This document shows positions 55,835 through 64,000 of a stretch of DNA of 64,000 bases, piece after piece. The DNA comes from Argentina anserina (Eukaryota; Streptophyta; Magnoliopsida; Rosales; Rosaceae). A program made the translations under genes and the position numbers. The DNA lies in the NCBI RefSeq assembly GCF_933775445.1, contig NC_065877.1, positions 11,284,001 to 11,348,000 of the forward strand, in the 5' to 3' direction. Position 1 is the stretch's first letter. Each line of letters opens with the position of its first letter. The notes beneath the pieces are model-generated. The model saw only the letters and a program-made list of their open reading frames with translations, ran no database searches and had not been told where the DNA came from.

Positions 55835-58800
55835 TGCTTCTGTTTTATCAAAGCTTGGTGACAAATCTTTAGTAAATTTAACAGTTGGGAGGGAATGAAG
55901 ATGGTGGGAACAAGAGTGCTATATATAGGAGATGGTTACAACCTTCCCCTCATACTTCATCAATATTACAGATATACCTTGTTTGTCTTTGGACCCCATT
56001 TGTCTGATTTTTTCATAATATTCATATTGGGGTAGCAACTAGCAAGATAGAATATAAGAGTTCATAACTCAAGTGGGTAATTCTAGCTTTTCTATACACG
56101 CTTAAGATGGGTGGATGAAAAGTTGGTGAGTTAGAAAAAGTAGTAATCAGCACACCATGTAGTTTACATACAAATAGGTTTACTAATTACTACTAAGCAA
56201 TTTTAGTGCACAAATCTGTATTTTGGCTGTGGTTTAGTTGGTGTGTGACTTGACTCAACGAGTTAAAAGACAATGAGTCAATTCAGTATTGTGTACCTTG
56301 CATTTGGGCTAAATTGGATTTTCACCAGACTACTCTATCATGCAGAACAGGGAAAGATCAGCTAAGATCCAGTAGGGCCACTATACAAAGCTCAGTGTTT
56401 GACTACTATGCCTTATATATTTGTCCTTTGGTTGACCACTTTTTTGCAACCTTGGTTTTCAGCTGTAGCTGCCTCCAGCAGTTAATTCCAAAAATGCTTT
56501 ATTGAGGTCGGTAAAGTTGGATGGAATAGATCATAGAAACAGTTGCCCTCCCTCCATGGTGTGTGGATGCCTAAATATAATGGCATCTTCCTATTCTTTA
56601 CCAAAAACTATTTCGTGTCTCAAGATTTTTAACGAGTTTAAACCAGAATTAAAGGGAAAAATGACCAGGTTTTTGCGTGGCATTAACTACTCTTGAAGTC
56701 TTGCGTAGCTGCTTAGCAATTGTAGTATATTGAGTCGGGTGTGTGAAATATGATCCTCTACTTATATTTTCGACTGCATTGTCATGTTAATATGACTTTG
56801 TTTTGATATATGATTAAAGATTTGGAGTTAAATATCAGAGGATCAGTACATGTCTTTAGTTTTAGAATGTAGTATCATTACCAGAAAAGAAATATATATA
56901 CTGAGGGACCCTTTTTTCTTATTTTTCGCAGATCAGCAGTTATATCAGCCAGATTGGTCTGCTTTGTGAAAAGAAGGAAGTAGTTTGAATCAAATTGTTG
57001 TTTCCTAAATGAGAACGTTGGACCTGGTAGGCTATGCTAGTGTTAAAGGCCATGACGTGCTGATCGAAACATCCCTATCAAGACGGTTACATGTCAGTTC
57101 GCCATTGCTCTGCCGTCTACGGCTCAGATGCGCACTGAAACTCAGTGAGGTTAACCTGCAATTTCTTTAACTGCTTGCGCCAAAAGCCAAGGGGTAAAAA
57201 CATAAACACAAAATGGTAGTGTTGTGATTTGTAAGAAGAATTAGGTCGTTTTCAGACATTGAATTATGTAGGAGATGATGGATCCATTATGAGGCAGCAA
57301 TGAAAGTGATCGAAACCCACTCGAGAGGTTCAGAGGGGCATGAATCATGGCATGGGGATAAGTATTATAGAGAGATTTATAAAGAATGAAGGATCGAGGA
57401 AGAAGAGGAGGAGGCAGTGGGTTTGTGTGTAGTAGTGCTGTGTGATGTTGTCAACACGCAAGCTTGAGATATGAAAATGTTGGTTTTTTGGTTTTACTAG
57501 TGGATGGCTAGAAAGTTGGGGCACTCTTTCTCAGAATTTTCAAGAAACAGAAGCATGATACATGCAACTAGAGACAATGACTGATCTTAAAGTTACAAAC
57601 TGCAGCATTACCCATCCCTACATATCAACTTTATCTAGAGAAAGCCTCTTCAAAAACTCTATCTATAGAAAAAGGACAATCAGAAGTTTATTACCTAAAT
57701 ACCATAATAAATTATATTTATTGTGTAAATCGGATTACTGAAAACGGTAAACAAGTAAAATCTTAAATTATAAACATGAGCAACTCAACTGTCTTTTCTC
57801 TTCGGGTAACTTCGCTCGTGTACTCTCACACACCCATCAGATTAGTTCCACCTAGTTTACACTTTGATAAATGTTGTAAGGAGCGACTGTCTTTCTTGAA
57901 TTCATCAAATTGTGCAGATTTATTGAAGTATCCTCTTGAGATTAATATATCATATGTCGACACTTCAGATGAACTAATCTGCATCATTTTACAATTGACT
58001 TGAAAATAATTAGAGTCTCGACAATGTTTAAAATGTTTGTGAAATTTTCAGGTAGTGCATCACATAATATTGTTTCGGCAACTAATAAAATTTCGTTTTG
58101 GTAATCATGTCGCTAATTTTGTTCATTTTACAGTTGACCCGGTCAAGTTGCTTAATGGGTTAATGGCATAATGCAATTTGTGTGGTCACAAACTTGCAAT
58201 TGATTTGGACAATGAAGTTGAAAGCAGTGAGTAAATTCTAGGCTATGCTCTAGGGCACTTGATTATCATTCCAAACGATCCCATCTTGAACATGAGCTGC
58301 TGGAGTTCATACAAGGCAATTTCTTTCACTGAACACACCCGGCTCTATTTCGGTTTGTTTCTTTGACTAAAGATGTCCATTTTCTTTTAACTAACCTTGC
58401 CAATAGCTTATTCAGCAGCTTATGGTTTTATTAGTGATTGATGTAACGAATGACTGCTTTAAACCACCTTAGAGATTCATCAAACTAGTGTAAGACATCA
58501 GAGACCTAGTTGTTAGTTTTGAATCTATTACTCTTAGATATGCGTTTCAGGATGCTAACTTTAATTTGTTGGTGATGCCATTGGTCCATTGCTAATTTTT
58601 GGCATGCATGCTAGTAATTCACCTTTGTATTGGAATGATAGGGTTCCTCACAACACCTATACATGTTACTTTTTGACGTTATAATATTTGCTGCCCTACA
58701 TGCTTCTTACGGTAAGTTCTTTCTCAAAGAAGAAAAAAAAAAGACACAAATAACTAAAGCTATTGAGCACCCTTGAATAGAAATCTAGAAACGAACTGTT

Positions 58801-58998
58801 TGAACGATTAAGACCTTACCTAGGATGTAGCTGTCTGGAATAGCTTGGAAGTTTGAACCATTTTGGTTGGGGGAATACAATGCTTATGAGCATGCTTGGT
58901 GGTGACTTTGTCGATCATTGATCGACCGTACCATAATAAACAATGCCATAGATGGGAAGCATGAAATATCGGTTAGTAAATTTATCGATCAGTTTACC

Positions 58999-59033
<35 letters not shown>
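58999..59033. repeat. (TA)n microsatellite
   Basis: About 17 TA units in a row. Confidence 0.95.
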
Positions 59034-59038
<5 letters not shown>

Positions 59039-59149
59039 GGAGAGAAAAATTACTAAGAGGGCCATGGTAGAGATACAACATATAATAAAATGATCATTGA
59101 GATTTGAGAGGGGATTGGCAACATTTGAACTCAGAAATACTTTATCTTT

Positions 59150-59420
59150 TTTAGAGACACGACAACGTTTTATTAAAACAGATCAAGAACAAAATATCAG
59201 CTAATTACAAAGAGATAACCACGATATGGAAATAACTTTGGACCAGTGACTAAGAAACTACCTCCCAACCTACAAGTATATAACACCGATAATGGGAAAA
59301 GCCAAACACAGCCACTTCAGCCCCACTTAGGGTGCATACAAAAAACTAAAAAAAAAAATTCGAACCTAAATTCAATTAACCAACCTAGTCCCACCTAAGC
59401 ATAGTATCAGAGCCAAAGAG
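59150..59420 (-). mobile_element. Possible LINE 3'-end relic
   Basis: On the minus strand the sequence ends with words such as TTTTGTTCTTGATCTG and TTTAATAAAACG, resembling the 3' UTR of plant LINEs, preceded by ~200 bp without repeats. There is no reverse-transcriptase frame nearby, so this is a weak call. Confidence 0.3.
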
Positions 59421-60618
59421 AAATGTTTTTTCAATTTGGTAAACTAGCCATATAGTTTCCTTCAAAGACAATCCTAATTATTATTATTTTTTTCTGTCCG
59501 GCCATCTCCTTTAGATAAAGCTATTTGATGAAGATTGCTTACTACGTTGTAGATTCAATAGATAGTGGAAGGGTCTATGTAAAATTAACAAACTTGGCAA
59601 CAAAATAACGGGCTCTTCCCTCCTTGAGGAAGCAGGGAAGATCGATTTCTATTCCAGCTAATAAAGTAAACTTGAGGAATGATGAGTATAGATCATACAA
59701 AATCTCTGTCGTCTACTCAATGCTTTGAAAATTGATCGAAATGATATTCTAGAATGGCATGCAAAGGCTACGTAATCAAGCTGAACTCCTTGCTCGATCT
59801 GAAGACCTAGCTTTTCATTTTCATTCTCGTAGGGGTAAGCTAATATATATAGGATCACTAATTCTTATGGTGTCGTTAATCGTTAATCGTTAATCGTTAT
59901 ATTGTCTTTAGAAGAATGCTTGCTTCAGTTTCAAGAAACAAGATATATAGGTTAACTTTCTCCCAGACTGGGTTCTGTGGCATCATTAGCATAATTACTT
60001 ATATGCATGCCACAGACTGCAGTTGAATGATATAATATTAGATAGCTCGATTCTTTCTGAAAGAAGAAAGATCGTGTTTGAGTTGTTGGCTGAGTTCTTT
60101 CACTTTGGAAAAATTTGTCATTGGATAACGTCCCGAAGTGGAAATGCAACTGTATGGCTCTCTCCATCAGTAGACTTTTAGATCAGAACAACAGTATTCC
60201 TTTCTCATTCTGATCGGAATCTGATCTTAGTTTACTATATAGATGGACTACTGTTCTTTTAAGAATATGTACGTAATTAAGCCTAAGCTAGCTGATCGAG
60301 TTTCTCCAACATTCCCTCCCATGTTTTACTTTGAGCCTTCAGTCTTTTAGATAGTCTTGAGGACCACGAGCAGTTCTAACCCCACCACGTGGCCGGGGCT
60401 GTCTAATAAGGAGCTTAATAGGGGGTGTTTTGGTTATGATCGGTATTTAAGTGATGGTAAAATCCTTATTATGTTTATTTCACACTCATTATTCTAAATA
60501 AATGTAAAGTGTCTTTTATAATATTATAGTTATAAATTTATTGAGAAAAAAAATATTTAGTATTTACATATAATGGTGGGCATGAAATCAGCATGATAGA
60601 GATGAACAACAAATTTAC

Positions 60619-60692
60619 TTCATAATTTTTAATAACGGGTATATAGGTCGGCTGTGCTTCAGAATTTTTGATAACGAATATATAGGTCGGCT
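60619..60692. repeat. Short direct duplication
   Basis: Two diverged ~34-bp copies sharing ATATAGGTCGGCTG, at 60619-60652 and 60660-60692. Confidence 0.75.
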
Positions 60693-61380
60693 GATATGGC
60701 ACGCACAGAGGATCACAACGTACACTTGCCTCTTAATGGTTGGACGGTGCCACCCTAGAAGAAAATCTTATCGATGCGGTTGTTATTGTTGACCTTGATG
60801 ATTAGCTAGCAAGTTTAAGAGTCAATATTTTTTTGAAAGAGCCTTATTAGTTACAGATGAATCTACACATCCTAATTAAGCGTACGCGTGAGTGCTCTTA
60901 TAAATTTGTGTGGAGAAAGTCATGAGTGGAATGGTCGTGTTCACCAATTACATTCTAGTTACAGTAAATGATAACTCAGTACACAAAATATTTACTTTCC
61001 TTCCTTGATGGAATAATCTGACTGGTGGGACGGACGTGCACTGAGTTTGTATGATTGAAAATCATGAGAAAGACATATTGTATTGTATTGTATTGTTTGT
61101 GTGCGCGTGTACATATTGTATGTCATTGCAGTACTAATATGTGTTTTTATGTAGTTGTATGTAGTTTAAATGTATTCATGATCAGTGTCATCCTTTTAGT
61201 TCTCCCCGAATAAAACTAAGGGCCTTAATTGATAATGACTATAGTACGTTGAATTTAGAAAGCTTTACTTAGCGAACTAAACCATGTAAGTTTTCTTCGA
61301 AGACCACCCTTATTCTTCTCTCCAGCCTCCGCCTCTTCACACAGAAGAAGACACAGATTGCTTCGATATAAATTCAATTT

Positions 61381-61625
61381 TATAAAAGTGAAACGGAATT
61401 GGTCTACTCTTATTATTACGAACTCCCTTAATATAACGGAAATATTACATGGAAATGTATCAATCAGTTTAATGACAATAAACCTTAATTGATCCGTTAC
61501 ATAATTTAGATCTTTAATTAACTAAATATCAAAGCTGATTGTCTAATTGTCTCATTCAGTTACTTTGACGAAGACGTACTAATAATGTAATAATGTAATA
61601 ATGTAATAATGTTTTTCATTTAACA
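61381..61625 (-). repeat. 3' LTR of the old copia element
   Basis: About 245 bp, ending TTTAACA. It contains a small tandem expansion of AATAATGT units near 61580-61612 that is absent from the other LTR. Confidence 0.83.
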
Positions 61626-61929
61626 CTCCTTCGCATGTCAAGTCAAAGACATAGTAGTGCGTGAACTGTTGCCTTATCAAAAACTTTGCCAGATAATAAA
61701 ACCTAATGGGACAAAATGAATCTTGGCTGAAGGGAAAAAGAATACAACACACTAATGACATGTGTGGGTCTAGACTTCCCCTAAAGTCTACCCCTCCTCA
61801 TGATTCTTACTTTCATCAAGGAAGTTTGGAAAGCTTTCGCATTCCTATATTCTTTACATGTTTCTCAAACGTAATTTTAGACAATGACTTGGTAAATAGA
61901 TCTATCACATTCTCCTCATATTTAACTTG

Positions 61930-63117
61930 GTTCACTTGAATCTTGAGGAGAGCTTGTTATTGCTGATTATAGAAAAACTTTGGAGATATAAGTTTCGTAT
62001 TGTCACCCTTGATATAACATAGCTTCATATGTTCGATGCAAACTGCATTATCTTCATAAATGCACGTAGGCTCTTCAGTGGTAGAACTTAAACCACTAGT
62101 TCCTCGAATATGAGTAATGATGGACCTTAGCCATACACACTCACGAACCGCCTCATGTAGAGCAGTAATCTATGACTGGTTCGAAGTGGTAGCCACAAGG
62201 GTTTGCTTGGTTAATCTCCAAGATATCACTGTTTTCCCAATAGTGAATACATAACCAGTTTGGAAACGACCTTTATGTGGGTCAAAAAGGTACCCAGCAT
62301 CAGCGAAACCAACCAAAACATTATTTGGGGTTTCAGAGTAGGGGATATTAATTTTGTCATCAACATTTTCTTTAGGAACTGCAATTCCATTTGAGGATCC
62401 TCATATCTTGCTGTAAGGAAATAATAAACCCAAGTCAATGGTTCCCTTTAGGTATCGAAATATGTTTTTGACACCATTCCAATGACGCTGTGTTGGCGCT
62501 GAGCTAAATCTAGCTAACAAGTTCATTGAGAATGCAATATCTGGTTGAGTACATTGGGCCAAGTACAATAATGCGCCTATTGCACTTAGGTAAGGAGTTT
62601 CAGCTCCTAATACCTCTTCATCCTCTTCATGTGGGCGAAGCAGATCTTTCTTTACATCCAAACTTCGACCAATCATGGGAGTGCTAACATGGTGCACTTT
62701 GTCCATGTTAAATCACATTAGCATCTTTTGGACATATGCAGACTGGTGGATTAAAATCCCACAAGCTCAGTGCTCTAGTTCAAGGCCTAGACAAAACCGA
62801 GTTTTTCCAAGATTTTTCATCTCAAATTTGGATTTCAAATAGCTCGTGGTTTCTCTTATTTCGTCAAGAGTACCTATTATGTTCATGTCATCAACATATA
62901 CAACTAAAATAGCAAATCCGGAACTTGTTTTCTTTATAAATACGCAGGGACACAATTCATTATTCTTATATCCTTTCCCAATCAAGTAGTCACTTAGACG
63001 GGTATACCACATTCGCCTGGATTACTTTAGTTCGTAAAGTGAGTGTTTCAACCTGATTGCAAACGCACTCTATAGTTTAGAGTCACTTGACTTGGGCAAT
63101 TGAAGGCCATCAGGCAC

Positions 63118-63164
<47 letters not shown>

Positions 63165-63480
63165 CATAGAGATATGTTGTCACCACATTCATAAGCTGCA
63201 TGTCCAGTCCTTCGGAAACTACCAAACTAACAAGGTAGCGGAACGTTATGACGTCCATTACGGGAGAGTATGTCTCCTCATAATCAATTCCAGGGCGTTG
63301 TGAGAAACCTTGTGCCATAAGGCGAGCCTTGTACCTTAGGACTTCGTTCTTCTCATTACGCTTTCTGACAAATACCCATTTATGTCCTACATGCTTGTAC
63401 ACTTGGTGGGGTTAGCACTACTGGACCAAATACCTGTCTTTTTGCCAGTGAATCTAATTCTACATGGATTGCGTCTTTCC
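61930..63480 (-). pseudogene. copia pol relic: RT and RNase H only
   Basis: Fragments in several frames give KHVGHKWVFVRKRN, RYKARLMAQGFSQRPGIDYE, the RT active site VVYVDDMNII, GALLYLAQCTQPDIAFSMNL and RYLKGTIDLGLLF, followed by RNase H with LVGFADAGYLFDPHKGRFQT and ATTSNQS. Stops and shifts occur throughout. It is a different copia family from the intronic element. Confidence 0.85.
63122..63161. repeat. (TA)n microsatellite inside the RT relic
   Basis: About 20 TA units lie within the reverse-transcriptase frame between TTYLYG and MKVPDGLQL. Reading through gives alternating Tyr-Ile, so the frame is kept although several conserved residues are replaced. Confidence 0.92.
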
Positions 63481-63589
63481 ATTTAGGTCAATATTGACAT
63501 TCTGCAACATAGCGTGGTTCGATATCATCATGCTATATTATTATTATTTTTTTCTAAAAACTCAGAATAGAGCTAGAGTGCTGATAACG

Positions 63590-63819
63590 TGTAAAAGTGA
63601 AACGGCATTGGTCTACTCGTATTATTAGGAACACTCCCTTATATAGGGGAAATATTACATGGAAATGTATCAATCAGTTTAATGACAATAAACGCTAATT
63701 GATTCGTTACATAATTTAGATCCGTAATTAGATAAATATCGAAACTGATTGCCTAATTACTTCCGTCAGTTATTTTGACGAAGGCACACTAATGAGGTAA
63801 AAATGTTTTTCCTTTAACA
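63590..63819 (-). repeat. 5' LTR of the old copia element
   Basis: About 230 bp, starting TGTAAAAGTGAAACGG and ending TTTAACA, matching 61381-61625 along its whole length. Confidence 0.83.
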
Positions 63820-63824
63820 AATTT

Positions 63825-64000
63825 ATAGATAGTGGAATCACTGGAATGTCATTTCTTTGCATATCAAATATAAACTACTTAAGCGCAGATAAACTTAGCA
63901 AGATTATACCAAACCAATTATATTACTCCATAGTATGATAAACATACACGCGGTGAAAGGAAAAATATTATTTAAATATGAGTAATCAATCAGAAATAAT
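63825..64000. other. Right edge, no feature
   Basis: AT-rich flanking DNA beyond the copia target duplication; nothing recognised. Confidence 0.5.

Larger units (their letters stand above)
55835..61380. other. Gene-poor 5.5-kb region
   Basis: The first ~150 bp are the promoter and leader of the minus-strand DUF4228 gene. The rest has no supported gene. It contains a (TA)n tract, a possible LINE 3' relic (59150-59420) and a short duplication (60619-60692), each listed separately. Confidence 0.5.
61381..63819 (-). mobile_element. Old, internally deleted Ty1/copia element
   Basis: The LTRs lie at 61381-61625 and 63590-63819 and the flanks carry the 5-bp duplication AATTT (61376-61380 and 63820-63824). 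The internal part is only about 2 kb and encodes reverse transcriptase and RNase H on the minus strand; gag, protease and almost all of integrase are missing. The LTRs differ by roughly twenty substitutions plus small indels, so it is much older than the element at 4700-9879. The left LTR has lost its terminal TG (now TA). Confidence 0.87.

Noticed and set aside
1..64000. CRISPR arrays, bacterial operons, integrated prophage or organellar DNA insert
   Set aside because: No regularly spaced repeats, no prokaryotic gene order, and no recognisable chloroplast or mitochondrial genes. Intron structure and families are plant nuclear.

Overview
The window is plant nuclear DNA, almost certainly from a eudicot. 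Its genes have many short exons bounded by GT...AG introns. The protein families are plant ones: a chloroplast protein of the At5g03900 type, a CDR1/nepenthesin-like aspartic protease, a P-class PPR protein, the plastid histidine enzyme HISN3, cytosolic HisRS, a REM-like B3 protein, a SOUL haem-binding protein and a DUF4228/PADRE protein. The spaces between them hold Ty1/copia, LINE, MULE-like and hAT-like elements. A rosaceous plant would fit, but I cannot prove the genus from sequence alone.

Layout. 3.1-13.7 kb (minus strand): an intact 13-exon At5g03900-like gene. Its intron 11 carries a young, complete Ty1/copia element (4700-9879) with 460-bp LTRs that differ at 4 sites and a perfect 5-bp target duplication. 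14.9-18.1 kb: terminal-inverted-repeat elements, two of them nested inside a 2.3-kb MULE-like element. 18.3-26.8 kb (minus strand): three further copies of the At5g03900-like gene. These are a two-exon mini-gene with an intact 114-residue frame made by an internal deletion, a full-length copy with three inactivating lesions, and a short exon-1 relic. A single-exon aspartic protease gene lies between the last two. 27.2-32.0 kb: a PPR gene and HISN3, head to head, with start codons 144 bp apart and opposed TATA motifs. 32.5-33.3 kb: a decayed B3 exon and a decayed copy of HISN3 exon 8. 33.3-37.7 kb: a dead LINE. 38.1-39.5 kb: a 1.4-kb hAT-like non-autonomous element. 40.2-46.1 kb: a seven-exon cytosolic histidyl-tRNA synthetase gene. 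47.4-49.1 kb: a two-domain B3 gene. 49.4 kb: a 250-bp MITE with a 10-bp duplication. 51.3-53.2 kb: a SOUL haem-binding gene. 55.4-55.8 kb: a DUF4228 gene with an N-myristoylation signal. 56-61 kb: no gene seen. 61.4-63.8 kb: an old, internally deleted copia element.

Functionally the genes are mostly unrelated housekeeping or plastid genes. Two of them, HISN3 (histidine synthesis) and HisRS (histidine charging), act on the same amino acid and lie about 8 kb apart. I found no convincing new defence or mobile system. The most unusual items are the mini-gene at 18.3-18.9 kb, the graded decay series of the At5g03900-like family, and the nested transposon block. Exon boundaries were read by eye from splice signals, reading phase and comparison between copies; transcripts would be needed to confirm them.
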